Positions 42,689 to 50,431 of a DNA stretch of 64,000 nucleotides are shown in pieces. Origin of the DNA: Phycisphaeraceae bacterium D3-23 (lineage in GTDB: Bacteria > Planctomycetota > Phycisphaerae > Phycisphaerales > Phycisphaeraceae). The DNA is taken from the NCBI GenBank assembly GCA_039555135.1, contig CP114179.1, positions 2,914,001-2,978,000 of the forward strand, given 5' to 3'. Made by a program: the position numbers and the translations under genes. The notes beneath the pieces were generated by a model that saw nothing but the letters and a program-made list of their open reading frames with translations, was not told where the DNA came from and did not search any database. Every line of letters starts with the position of its first letter. Position 1 is the first letter of the stretch.

Positions 42689-43225
42689 ATGCCGGGCCCG
42701 GGCAAAGATTGGTACCACCTCATTTTCAACACGCGCGGCAGTTGGCTGCCCGGCGACCCGCGCGGGTTCCGGTCACGCAACCACCGCAAACACAGCGACG
42801 GCGATTACAATAGCCCGCCACCCGCCGGGCAGCACGCGGGGCTGCACAAGCTGATCCGAGGCAAGAGCAAGCCGGCCGTCACCCTGCCCGCCGATCTGTT
42901 CGAGACGATCGGCCAAGCGGCACTGGATAAGTCGGCGTCACAAGGGCACCGCATTTTGGCCATCGCGGTCGATGCCCATCACGTGCATGTCTTGGCCGAG
43001 TTGCCGGATGATCGTCTAGCGGTGAAACGCATCGTCGGGTCGTGGAAGCAGCGTGCTTCGCACAAGGTGCGTGAACGGTTACCGGGCGAGGTCTGGTCGA
43101 AGAGCTGTGATCCAGTACAGGTCAAGGACCCGGTGCATCATCGACAGGTGTTTGAGTACATCCCGGCGCATGCCCAACAAGGCGCGTGGGTGTGGTCGTA
43201 CAAGGAGGATGCCGAGCATGAATAG
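42689..43225 (+). CDS. REP-associated tyrosine transposase (RAYT, Y1/HUH type)
   Basis: A protein of 178 residues. It has the HUH pair HVH (about 98-100) in VDAHHVHVLAEL, a preceding GHRILAIAV strand and a C-terminal Tyr in FEYIPAHAQQGAWVW (about 157), the counterpart of the YIxxNPxRAG motif of RAYTs. Such enzymes cleave and join single-stranded DNA at REP hairpins. The gene is bracketed by three copies of one REP, and another lies 21 kb away, which identifies the likely substrate. It is a domesticated single-copy gene rather than an insertion sequence with ends. Confidence 0.88.
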   Translation: MPGPGKDWYHLIFNTRGSWLPGDPRGFRSRNHRKHSDGDYNSPPPAGQHAGLHKLIRGKSKPAVTLPADLFETIGQAALDKSASQGHRILAIAVDAHHVHVLAELPDDRLAVKRIVGSWKQRASHKVRERLPGEVWSKSCDPVQVKDPVHHRQVFEYIPAHAQQGAWVWSYKEDAEHE

Positions 43226-43230
43226 CCGAG

Positions 43231-43346
43231 GGCGTACCAGACGCTTCGCGGACTCAGCGTCGGCGTGCAACGATTCGCGCTTTGGATACAGATGCCGCGC
43301 CCCACGCCGACGCTGAGGAGTCCGCGACGAAGCGTCTGGTACGCCC
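43231..43346. repeat. REPIN: two inverted REP copies after the RAYT gene
   Basis: A 31-bp copy in minus orientation (43235-43265) and a 37-bp copy in plus orientation (43305-43341) face each other across 39 bp, with outer GGGCG/CGCCC ends. The longer copy has two extra 3-base pieces inside the hairpin. It sits 5 bp after the transposase stop and 13 bp before the next gene's end. Confidence 0.9.
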
Positions 43347-43358
43347 ACCTCCCCGCCC

Positions 43359-43961
43359 CTACCCCTCTGTCCGATACCGCACCACCAGCATCACCGTCGC
43401 CTTGCCGCGCCCGGTGTTCTCGATCTTGTGCGGGACGTCCGCCGAGTAGTGCGCCGTGTCGCCGGGCTTGAGGTCGGCGCTGCGGTCGCCGGCCGTGACG
43501 CGGACCTTCCCCGCCGACACGGTCAGCATCTCGCGCGTGTGCGGGTGGTGGGGCTGGCTCTCTAAGCATCCCCCGGCCGGGAAGTTCATCTCGTAGAACT
43601 CCAGGTCTTTGTCCATCCACGGCGGGTTCAAGAGGTGCCCGTTGCACTTCTGGTTCGTAAAGAACTTGCGGTCCGACTCGCCGGCCGGGACGACCTCGAA
43701 GTGCGTCGCCTTGTACGGGTCCTCGACCAGTTCGCTGATCGGCAGCGACAACGCCATCGCCACGCGGTAGAGCACCGTCACCGACGGGTTGGCCTTGTTC
43801 TGCTCGATCTGCGACAGCGTCCCCTTGCTCACCCCCGACGCCCGGGCGAGCGCCTCCAGTGTCAGGCCCCGCTCCTTGCGGGCGGTCAGCAGCCGCTGGC
43901 CCACCCGGCTGGCGGCGTCCTCGGCGGCGTCCAGGATGGCCTGGGGGTCCTGTTCGGGCAT
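43359..43961 (-). CDS. XRE-family regulator with cupin sensor domain
   Basis: A protein of 200 residues. Its N-terminal helix-turn-helix (about 20-75) has RLLTARKERGLTLEALA, then SGVSKGTLSQIEQNK and NPSVTVLYRVA. A C-terminal cupin_2 domain (about 115-198) has PHHPHTREMLTV, and DLKPGDTAHYSADVPHKIEN. Proteins of this layout often sense a small molecule and control a nearby catabolic gene. It is divergent from putA, which makes proline catabolism the likely target. Confidence 0.9.
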   Translation of the reverse strand: MPEQDPQAILDAAEDAASRVGQRLLTARKERGLTLEALARASGVSKGTLSQIEQNKANPSVTVLYRVAMALSLPISELVEDPYKATHFEVVPAGESDRKFFTNQKCNGHLLNPPWMDKDLEFYEMNFPAGGCLESQPHHPHTREMLTVSAGKVRVTAGDRSADLKPGDTAHYSADVPHKIENTGRGKATVMLVVRYRTEG

Positions 43962-44053
43962 TTTCGGGTCTCGGGGGCGGGGTCTGGGGGCTTGGGCCGG
44001 GGCGTCAGATTTTTAGCATATCACACCATGTTCGGTATTCCAAATATTGAAAA

Positions 44054-44066
44054 AGTTTAGTAAACT
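44054..44066. promoter_or_regulatory. Possible operator between the XRE-cupin gene and putA
   Basis: AGTTTAGTAAACT is a perfect 13-bp palindrome in an AT-rich stretch of the 162-bp divergent gap, 58 bp before the putA ATG. Its place and symmetry fit a binding site for the divergent regulator. This is inference from position. Confidence 0.5.
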
Positions 44067-44123
44067 GACCGATCGCCGCGGCTGCGGCCCCGAGACCCTG
44101 GACCCGGCACCCGAGACCCTACC

Positions 44124-47100
44124 ATGGCCTTCTTCAAGAAATCCAAGCCCGCCCCCGCCCCCGGAACGACGACACCGACCCAACCCGCACCTGAGCGCAG
44201 CGAAGGTGCGGGCCGATCCGGCGGCAACCCCGATATCTTCCAGATCGGCCAACAGCTCCTCGACGTCGCGCGCAAGCACCCGGACGCCAAGGGCGTCAAG
44301 GACAAGCTCGCCGACTGGGCGATGCAGGACGAGGCGTTCAAGGTCCAGCTCTTCCGCTTTGTCGATGTTTTCCCGCGGCTTGGTACGCCGGAGCAGGTGC
44401 ACCAACACCTGGTCGAGTACCTCAGCAACCCACCGGCCCCCGGCATGCCCGACCCGCAACTCCCGCCAGGGCTGGGGCTTGGTCTGAAGGCCGGCGGCAT
44501 CATGAAAGGTACGCTCGCCAAAACAATGGCCTCCCAGATCACCGGCATGGGCGAAAAGTTTATCGCCGGCGAAGACGCCGCCACCGCCATCCCCGACCTC
44601 CGCAAGCTCTGGAAGCGAGACATCGCCTTCTCCGTCGACCTGCTCGGCGAGGCGTGTGTCAGCGAAGCCGAAGCGGCCGTGTACCGCGAACGCTACATGG
44701 ACCTCATCGTCGGCGTCGCCGAAGAAGTGAAGTCGTGGGACGCCAACCCGCAGCTCGAGACCGACCACCTCGGCCCGATCCCCCGCGCGAACGTCTCGAT
44801 CAAAGTCTCATCCCTCGTCGCAAAGTTCGAGCCGCTCGACTTCAAGGGTTCTGTCGAGCGTTGCTACGAATCGTTGAAGCCGCTGCTCGAAGAAGCCGGG
44901 CGGCGCAATGTGCTGATCAACTTCGATGTCGAGCAGAGCGAGCTCAAGGAACTCAACCTCGCGCTGTTCATGCGCTGCTGCGAGAACATCGACTTCGAGG
45001 CCGGGCTCGCGATGCAGGCCTACCTCAAGTCCGGCGACGACGACGCCCAGCGCGTCATCGACTGGGCGAAAAAGACCGGCCGCGAAGTCACCGTCCGCCT
45101 GGTCAAAGGTGCCTACTGGGACGCCGAGGTCATCAGCGCCCAGGAGCACGGCTGGCCCATCCCGGTCTGGACCACCAAGGCCGACTCCGACGCCTGCTTC
45201 GAACGCATGGCCGCACGATTCGTCGAGCACACCCCCCGGAACAAGGGCGAGGGCGGCGTCAAGCTCGCGCTGGGCTCGCACAACCTCCGCTCGATCGCGT
45301 CTGTTCTGCACGAACTCGACCGGCACAACCTCCCGCACAGCGCGCTCGAGCTCCAGATGCTCTACGGCATGGGCAACGGGCCCAAGCAGGCCGCGCTCAC
45401 CAAAAACCTCCGCCTCCGCGAGTACATCCCCGTCGGCGAGATGATCCCCGGCATGGCGTACCTCGTCCGCCGGCTCCTCGAAAACACGTCCAACGAGTCG
45501 TGGCTGATGAAGGGGTTTGATAAGGACACCTCGGCCGAGGAGCTGCTCGCCAGCCCGCACCGGGCGGAAGGGGCCGAGGGGTCGAGGGGCCAAGGGGCCA
45601 GTGATGAGGCGTATGACCTCGAACTGATCCCAGGCGTTCCGGGGGTCGGCGACGGGTCGGGCTTCTTCACCGAACCCTTCCGCGACTTCTCGGTGAAGGA
45701 ACAGCGCGATGCGTTTGCCGCGGCGATTGATAAGGCCGAGGTCCCGCAGGTTGCCAACGACGGCACCGTCGAGCAGGCGTCGGACATGGTCGGCAGCGCA
45801 CTCGCCGCGTTCCCCAAGTGGCGCGACCGCGACCCCAAGGACCGCGCGAACATGCTCATCGAGGCCGCGGACCTGATGCGGCAGCGGCGTGATGAGCTGT
45901 CGGGCATCATCATCAAAGAAGCCGGCAAGCCCTGGAAAGAGGCGGACGCGGATGTCTGCGAAGCGATCGACTTCTGCGACTACTACGCCCGCCTCGCCCC
46001 CGGCATGGCCGCGCCCAAGAAGCTCGGCGACTTCATCGGCGAAGACAACCGCATCGCCTACGAGCCGCGCGGCGTCGCGGTCGTTATCAGCCCGTGGAAC
46101 TTCCCGCTGGCGATCGCGACGGGCATGACCGCGGCCGCGCTCGTCACCGGCAACACCGCCGTCGTCAAGCCCGCCGAGCAGACCCCCGGCATCGCCCAGG
46201 TCATGGCCGAGATCTTCTGGCAGGCGGGCATCCCCAAGGACGTTTTGCACTTCCTCCCCGCACCCGGAGAGACGGTTGGCGCAGCGCTCGTCCGCGACCC
46301 ACGCATCGCGCTGATCGCCTTCACCGGATCGAAAGCGGTTGGGCTCGACATCATCCAGGCCGCCGGCGTGACCCCCGAGACCCAGCCGCACGTCAAGCAG
46401 GTCATCTGCGAGATGGGCGGGAAGAACGCGGTGATTGTCGACAGCTCCGCCGACCTCGACGAGGCCGTGCTCGGCGTCCGCTACTCCGCGTTCGGGTTCT
46501 CCGGCCAGAAGTGCTCCGCCTGCTCGCGCATCATCGTCCTCGACGACGTCTACGACGAGTTCACCCGCCGCTTCGTCGAATCCACCAAGTCCTTGAGCGT
46601 CGGCGACCCGATCCACCCCGGCACGGATGTCGGCACGGTCATCGACCCCGAAGCCCACGACAAGATCATGAGCTACGTCGAGATCGGCAGCCAGGAAGGC
46701 AAGCTCGAACTCGCGATGCAGGGCGATGTGAAAGACGCCTGGGGCAAGCCCATCGTCGGGCCGCACATCGTCAGCGGGATCACGCAAGCCGACCGCCTCG
46801 CCTGCGAAGAAGTCTTCGGCCCGGTCGTCGCGCTGATCCGTGTGAAGTCGTTCGACGAGGCGCTCAAGGTCGCCAACGCCACGCCGTACCGCCTGACCGG
46901 CGGCATCTTCACCCGCACGCCCAGCCACCTCGAACGCGCAAGAGTCGAGTTCCGCGTCGGCAACCTGTACCTGAACCGTGGGTGTACAGGCGCGTTGGTC
47001 GGCCGACAACCCTTCGGCGGCGGCGGGATGTCCGGCGTCGGCTCCAAGGCCGGCGGCGACCAGTACCTCTACCAGTTCGTCGAGCCAAGGTGCGTCACCG

Positions 47101-47144
47101 AAAACACCATGCGCCGCGGCTTCGCCCCCGGATTGATGAGCTAG
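44124..47144 (+). CDS. putA: Bifunctional proline dehydrogenase / L-glutamate gamma-semialdehyde dehydrogenase
   Basis: A protein of 1006 residues. The proline dehydrogenase part (about 60-470) has NVSIKVSSL, RLVKGAYWD and LREYIPVGEM. The aldehyde dehydrogenase part (about 530-1000) has SPWNFPLAIATG, CEMGGKNA with the catalytic Glu, and FSGQKCSACSR with the nucleophilic Cys near 797. It oxidises proline to glutamate with FAD and NAD and channels the intermediate. No DNA-binding domain is present, so it is not a self-regulating PutA. Two in-frame repeat pieces are visible: a PERSEGAG palindrome near residue 25 and an 8-bp-word repeat in the linker near residue 485. Confidence 0.95.
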   Translation: MAFFKKSKPAPAPGTTTPTQPAPERSEGAGRSGGNPDIFQIGQQLLDVARKHPDAKGVKDKLADWAMQDEAFKVQLFRFVDVFPRLGTPEQVHQHLVEYLSNPPAPGMPDPQLPPGLGLGLKAGGIMKGTLAKTMASQITGMGEKFIAGEDAATAIPDLRKLWKRDIAFSVDLLGEACVSEAEAAVYRERYMDLIVGVAEEVKSWDANPQLETDHLGPIPRANVSIKVSSLVAKFEPLDFKGSVERCYESLKPLLEEAGRRNVLINFDVEQSELKELNLALFMRCCENIDFEAGLAMQAYLKSGDDDAQRVIDWAKKTGREVTVRLVKGAYWDAEVISAQEHGWPIPVWTTKADSDACFERMAARFVEHTPRNKGEGGVKLALGSHNLRSIASVLHELDRHNLPHSALELQMLYGMGNGPKQAALTKNLRLREYIPVGEMIPGMAYLVRRLLENTSNESWLMKGFDKDTSAEELLASPHRAEGAEGSRGQGASDEAYDLELIPGVPGVGDGSGFFTEPFRDFSVKEQRDAFAAAIDKAEVPQVANDGTVEQASDMVGSALAAFPKWRDRDPKDRANMLIEAADLMRQRRDELSGIIIKEAGKPWKEADADVCEAIDFCDYYARLAPGMAAPKKLGDFIGEDNRIAYEPRGVAVVISPWNFPLAIATGMTAAALVTGNTAVVKPAEQTPGIAQVMAEIFWQAGIPKDVLHFLPAPGETVGAALVRDPRIALIAFTGSKAVGLDIIQAAGVTPETQPHVKQVICEMGGKNAVIVDSSADLDEAVLGVRYSAFGFSGQKCSACSRIIVLDDVYDEFTRRFVESTKSLSVGDPIHPGTDVGTVIDPEAHDKIMSYVEIGSQEGKLELAMQGDVKDAWGKPIVGPHIVSGITQADRLACEEVFGPVVALIRVKSFDEALKVANATPYRLTGGIFTRTPSHLERARVEFRVGNLYLNRGCTGALVGRQPFGGGGMSGVGSKAGGDQYLYQFVEPRCVTENTMRRGFAPGLMS
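44185..44211 (+). repeat. In-frame palindrome in the N-terminus of putA
   Basis: CCGCACCT at 44185-44192 pairs with AGGTGCGG at 44203-44210 around GAGCGCAGCGA. It encodes APERSEGAG in the disordered N-terminus. Palindromes of the PERSE-coding type occur inside genes of several bacteria. Confidence 0.65.
45570..45601 (+). repeat. In-frame 8-bp word repeat in the putA linker
   Basis: Four tandem units (GGGGCCGA, GGGGTCGA, GGGGCCAA, GGGGCCAG) encode GAEGSRGQGA between the two enzyme domains. It looks like one arm of the word-repeat hairpins found between other genes here. Confidence 0.7.
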
Positions 47145-47193
47145 GGCAAGAAGTCAGGAGGCAGGAGCGAGGAGACAGAAGGGGAACCCAACC

Positions 47194-47271
47194 GGTGGCA
47201 CAGGCATCCTGCCTGTGTGGGCTACCATTTCACGGCTGCGCCGTGATGACAGGCTGGAAGCCTATCCCACC
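47194..47271. repeat. CAGGC/GCCTG inverted repeat pair
   Basis: The arms at 47194-47217 and 47248-47271 are inverted copies (GGTGG then CAGGC, TGCCTGTG) with an ACGGCTGCGCCGT palindrome in the loop. It lies between putA and the convergent Uma2 gene. Just before it (about 47153-47180) is a one-arm word repeat of AGGAG type. Confidence 0.72.
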
Positions 47272-47273
47272 GA

Positions 47274-47822
47274 TCACGCCCACAACCCCGCGACCGCCAG
47301 CGACACCGCGCACCCGTCGTGCAACTCAAACGACAGCACCGCGTCGTCAGAGCGAATCGCCGCGTAGGTGTCGCCCTGCAACGCCAAGGCCTCAACGGTT
47401 TTCGCCTCCGGATCGACGATGAGGTAGTACTTCACGCCTTCCCGCGCGTACAGCCGACGCTTATAGGTCAGGTCGTTCTGTGATGTGGAGGGCGACAGGA
47501 CTTCTGCGATCAGTGTCGGCGTGACCTCGACCCATTTGGTCTCGATCGGCTCACAGACCACCAACAGGTCCGGCCGGACCACCGTGTTGTCGCTGACCCG
47601 CCAGTCGATTTCGTAGAGCGTTTCGCAGTGGCAGCCACCTTGCTTATCCAACAATTGATTCAGCGCAACAAAAAGCCGGCCGGCCACACGCTGATGCCCA
47701 AACCCCGGCGAGGGCACCATCGCGACGGGGTGCCCGTCCCACAGCTCCCAGTCGCCTTCCCACTGCTCGTAGTCGGCGAGGGTGTAGTTGGGGAGGTATC
47801 GGGATGCTTCGGCCTCGTTCAT
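47274..47822 (-). CDS. Uma2 family endonuclease-like protein (DUF820)
   Basis: About 182 residues from the ATG ending at 47822; the frame is open slightly further. It has YTLADYEQWEGDWELWDG, VVRPDLLVV, LIAEVLSPSTSQND, YLIVDPEAKTVEAL and a middle LYAREGVKYY, the standard Uma2 pattern with a PD-(D/E)xK-like site. These proteins are abundant and often solitary in planctomycetes and cyanobacteria; the role is unclear. It is convergent with putA. Confidence 0.88.
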   Translation of the reverse strand: MNEAEASRYLPNYTLADYEQWEGDWELWDGHPVAMVPSPGFGHQRVAGRLFVALNQLLDKQGGCHCETLYEIDWRVSDNTVVRPDLLVVCEPIETKWVEVTPTLIAEVLSPSTSQNDLTYKRRLYAREGVKYYLIVDPEAKTVEALALQGDTYAAIRSDDAVLSFELHDGCAVSLAVAGLWA

Positions 47823-47934
47823 GGCGTGATTATATCGGGCGTTGGTGCCAATCAGGAGCAAGTACAGGGGAAGATAGCCGCCACGTCACACGCGGCGGGG
47901 ATTGGGGCAGTCGTCCGCTCCACCACACGATTTC

Positions 47935-48186
47935 GCAATCGGTCCCCGGGGCCGTGTCCCCCGTCTCCCGGCCCGTGCCTCATGTCCCCGGAAACGCATT
48001 TCCCGTACCAGAGGACGCGGTTTCCGGCCTCGGGAACATGGTGATCGCACTCGGGATCACAACTTCCGTTCCCGGGAACAGAAAGTCCGTACCGGGGAAC
48101 GGAAGATGCGTTCCCGGGTGCGCTCGGCCCGTTTCCGGGTCCGCAAGACCTGTGCCGGAGTACGCGCTGCACGGCCCCGGGGACGT
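47935..48186. repeat. Degenerate 21-bp tandem array, 12 units
   Basis: Twelve head-to-tail units of exactly 21 bp share a core near CGTTCCCGGGAAC and diverge at the flanks. The clearest units lie at 48061-48144. The core is palindromic. Frames in several directions stay open only because 21 is a multiple of three, so I do not call a gene, although one plus frame would read PGN-type heptads. It fills most of the 406-bp gap between the Uma2 and receiver-like genes. Confidence 0.82.
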
Positions 48187-48228
48187 GCAGGGCACTCAGT
48201 CACATTGACGCATTCAAATTATTGTCAT

Positions 48229-48651
48229 TCAGCTGCTACGCAGCACTCGCTCGACCTCGACAAGCCAATCCTTCTCGATCCAGTGCTCGCCGACTGCGCC
48301 GGCGAGGCGGACATCCCAGCCGGCGTGTTCGAGGACGCCCTGCATGCGTTTGCACATGTCGCCGTTGCTGGTGTGCAGGATGACCGGGCAGCGGGGCGGG
48401 CCGGACTGTTCCGCGAGCCAGCGGGCGACCATGAAGCCGTCACCGAGGTCTTCGTCGGGGTCGCCGCCCGAGAGCGGGTACAGGTCGTGGTCCAGTGAGA
48501 TCACCTCAGCCGATGGCAGCAGTCCCGGCAGGTCGCGCAGCATATGGCGCGCGCTACCGTAAACGTGGACATCCGACCGCCCGAGCGCCACCAGCACGGC
48601 CGAGAAGCCCGCGATGCGATGGGCGCTGTCTTCGAGGATGAGGATAGGCAT
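48229..48651 (-). CDS. Receiver-like domain protein (cREC type)
   Basis: About 140 residues from the ATG ending at 48651. It has PILILEDSAHRIAGF, then VISLDHDLYPLSGGDPDEDLGDGF and CPVILHTSNGDM. The LDHDL core with a GDGF block is the signature of small receiver-like proteins (cREC type), which keep the fold but vary in phosphorylation. A DUF4303 gene sits 10 bp upstream on the same strand, so they form a pair. Confidence 0.75.
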   Translation of the reverse strand: MPILILEDSAHRIAGFSAVLVALGRSDVHVYGSARHMLRDLPGLLPSAEVISLDHDLYPLSGGDPDEDLGDGFMVARWLAEQSGPPRCPVILHTSNGDMCKRMQGVLEHAGWDVRLAGAVGEHWIEKDWLVEVERVLRSS

Positions 48652-48661
48652 TGGGCTGGAA

Positions 48662-49255
48662 CTACCACTCCCATTGAGTAGCTTTGAAGTCAGCCAACTC
48701 ATCGGGATCAACCTCCAGGACTTTACGAAACGCTGCAAATCTTATCGGCGTGTTAACAGCTTCGGCATTTACAAAAAGTGCTGCTTCACTTTGGTCGCCC
48801 ATCAATAGGTTGAATACTGGGTCATGCTTGTCGAAGATCCCGGTTGTCCGGACTTGGTTGAGAACTGTGATACATGATTCATGGATATGCTTACACGTGT
48901 TGATGTAATCACGATCAGATTCTTCATCGGTCGAGTTCCAGAGTTCATCGATCACCTTGTTGGCACGAGCGAAGTGATCGTCATAGACACCTTGATACGG
49001 TGAGTCGCAAGGGCTCCACCTCAAGTCGGCCATCATGGACTCGGTCGTTTCGTCCCGGTATTCGGGATATTCACGATACCTCTGTGTGACTACGCCGAGG
49101 CCTTCCTGTGTCGAAAATGACGCGACGACATATCGATAGTCTCCACTTGTAAACAACGCAACTGAATACACATGCTCGCTCACATGTTCTCGTAGGAAAT
49201 GGGCGCAAGACTGCATCATTGCTTCTTCAAGTAGTTGGCGGAGTTCGTCAGTCAT
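48662..49255 (-). CDS. DUF4303 domain protein
   Basis: A protein of 197 residues. It matches the DUF4303 pattern: HVSEHVYSVALFTSGDYRYVVASFSTQEGL near the start (quoted in two parts: VYSVALFTSGDYRY and VVASFSTQEGL), a central ARANKVIDELW and a final DQSEAALFVNAEAVNTP. Members occur in many bacteria, often beside polymorphic-toxin immunity genes; the function is unknown. The coding sequence is much richer in A+T than neighbours, which suggests acquisition. The downstream receiver-like gene is 10 bp away. Confidence 0.78.
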   Translation of the reverse strand: MTDELRQLLEEAMMQSCAHFLREHVSEHVYSVALFTSGDYRYVVASFSTQEGLGVVTQRYREYPEYRDETTESMMADLRWSPCDSPYQGVYDDHFARANKVIDELWNSTDEESDRDYINTCKHIHESCITVLNQVRTTGIFDKHDPVFNLLMGDQSEAALFVNAEAVNTPIRFAAFRKVLEVDPDELADFKATQWEW

Positions 49256-49276
49256 TTTTGTTGATTCTCCGGTCGT

Positions 49277-50194
49277 CTACTCCGCATCTTCTTCCAACAC
49301 CTTAATCCGGATATTCCGGAACTCGATCGGGGCGGTTTCGGCTTGGAGGGAGATGGTGCCGCTGCCCAGGGTGGTGGTGCCTCGGCGTTCGGACTCGGCT
49401 TTGCCGTCGCCGTCGTTCTCGTCGAGGAGGAGGGGGCCGTAGACGGCGGCGACTTCGCCGTTGAGGCGGTGGATGACGCGCTGGCTGCCGTGGACCTCGA
49501 TCTCGTAGGTGATCCACTGGTCGCCGCGGTGGGTGGGGCCGTCGAAGTTGATGACGTGGGCGCGGGTGAGTTCGCCGTCTTTGTGGATGTGCGTGCCTGG
49601 GGTGCAGACGTTGCCGTTGGGCCGGTTGCCCTCGGCGTGACCGCCGTTGAACTGGGCCTCGACGGAGACGGGGAAGTCCTGGTTGAGGCCCATGGTGTCG
49701 GCGGGTTGGCCGTGGAACATGATGCCGTTGTTTCGCCACGCCCATCCCGGGCCGCCGGGGACCTGTTCGCCGACGAATCGGTATTCGAGGCGCATGATGT
49801 AGTGGGAGAACTCGGTGTCGCCGCCGTCGACGTTGGTGAAGAAGAGGTGGCCGAACTCGCCGTCGAAGCGTTCCCAGTTCGAGTAGTCGACGATGAGTTT
49901 GCCGTCTTCGACGCGGAAGGTGTCGCGGAAGTTCTCGCCGAGCTCGTAGCCGGAGAACTTGGGGGTCCATCCGGTAAGGTCTTCGCCGTTGAACATGCAG
50001 ATCCAGCCGTCGTCGTCGGTTTGGCCGACGGCGAGGGTGTTGTTGTCGGCGTCGGGCTGGAAGGTCATGTGGGAAGGGGTGGTGTCGGGGCTGCCTTCGT
50101 TCGTGGTGGCGGTGTCTTGGGTGGCGTGGCAGGCGCTGCCGGCGATGGCGGTGGTGGTGAAGAGGAGGGCGGTGAGGAGGGGGCGGGTGGGCAT
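49277..50194 (-). CDS. DUF1080 (3-keto-disaccharide hydrolase-like) lipoprotein
   Basis: About 305 residues from the ATG ending at 50194. The leader has a lipobox (IAGSAC, Cys near 22). The DUF1080 domain (about 60-300) includes WICMFNGEDLTGW, FRVEDGKLIVDY, YIMRLEYRFVGE, NNGIMFHGQ, WITYEIEVHG and a closing GTISLQAETAPIEFRNIRIK. The concanavalin-like fold is common in planctomycete polysaccharide use; some members hydrolyse 3-keto-glycosides. No glycosidase neighbours are present. Confidence 0.88.
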   Translation of the reverse strand: MPTRPLLTALLFTTTAIAGSACHATQDTATTNEGSPDTTPSHMTFQPDADNNTLAVGQTDDDGWICMFNGEDLTGWTPKFSGYELGENFRDTFRVEDGKLIVDYSNWERFDGEFGHLFFTNVDGGDTEFSHYIMRLEYRFVGEQVPGGPGWAWRNNGIMFHGQPADTMGLNQDFPVSVEAQFNGGHAEGNRPNGNVCTPGTHIHKDGELTRAHVINFDGPTHRGDQWITYEIEVHGSQRVIHRLNGEVAAVYGPLLLDENDGDGKAESERRGTTTLGSGTISLQAETAPIEFRNIRIKVLEEDAE

Positions 50195-50233
50195 GGTTTT
50201 TTTCTCGCTTGTGTTGGGTGGGTTGGTCGGCGT

Positions 50234-50268
50234 GGTGGGTATCGCTCGGGGACTCGCTCCACCCACCC
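50234..50268. repeat. GACTCGCTCCACCC hairpin element
   Basis: GGTGGGT and ACCCACC form the outer stem around TCGGGGACTCGCTCC. The core GACTCGCTCCACC is shared with 57814-57826. Confidence 0.68.
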
Positions 50269-50384
50269 TACAGGTTCGGGGTGATCCGCACGTTCGCGTG
50301 GCTCAGGTACGGCTTGGGTGGGTGTTTCAGGGACGTTTTGTGGGGGTTACATCGTACATTGAAACTGTGCGAAAGCATGGGACA

Positions 50385-50405
50385 CCCACAGATGGAATCT
50401 GTGGG
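50385..50405. repeat. CCCACAGAT palindrome, copy near the RND operon
   Basis: CCCACAGAT at 50385-50393 pairs with ATCTGTGGG at 50397-50405, followed by the GGGCTTC extension also present at the bioA copy. It lies 26 bp after the permease stop. Confidence 0.85.
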
Positions 50406-50431
50406 CTTCAGGGGGGTGGATGAGGGGTGTA

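Noticed and set aside
44124-44300. DNA-binding domain making PutA self-regulating
   Set aside because: The N-terminus is low-complexity and contains no ribbon-helix-helix pattern.
44808-47009. Minus-strand open frame of about 730 residues opposite putA
   Set aside because: Shadow of the clear PutA frame, with no recognisable motif.
47935-48186. CRISPR array
   Set aside because: Units are directly adjacent with no spacers and each unit is diverged; there are no cas genes in the window.
47902-48498. Plus-strand frames across the 21-bp array
   Set aside because: Frames stay open because the unit is a multiple of three; they continue antisense into the receiver-like gene and show no start signal.
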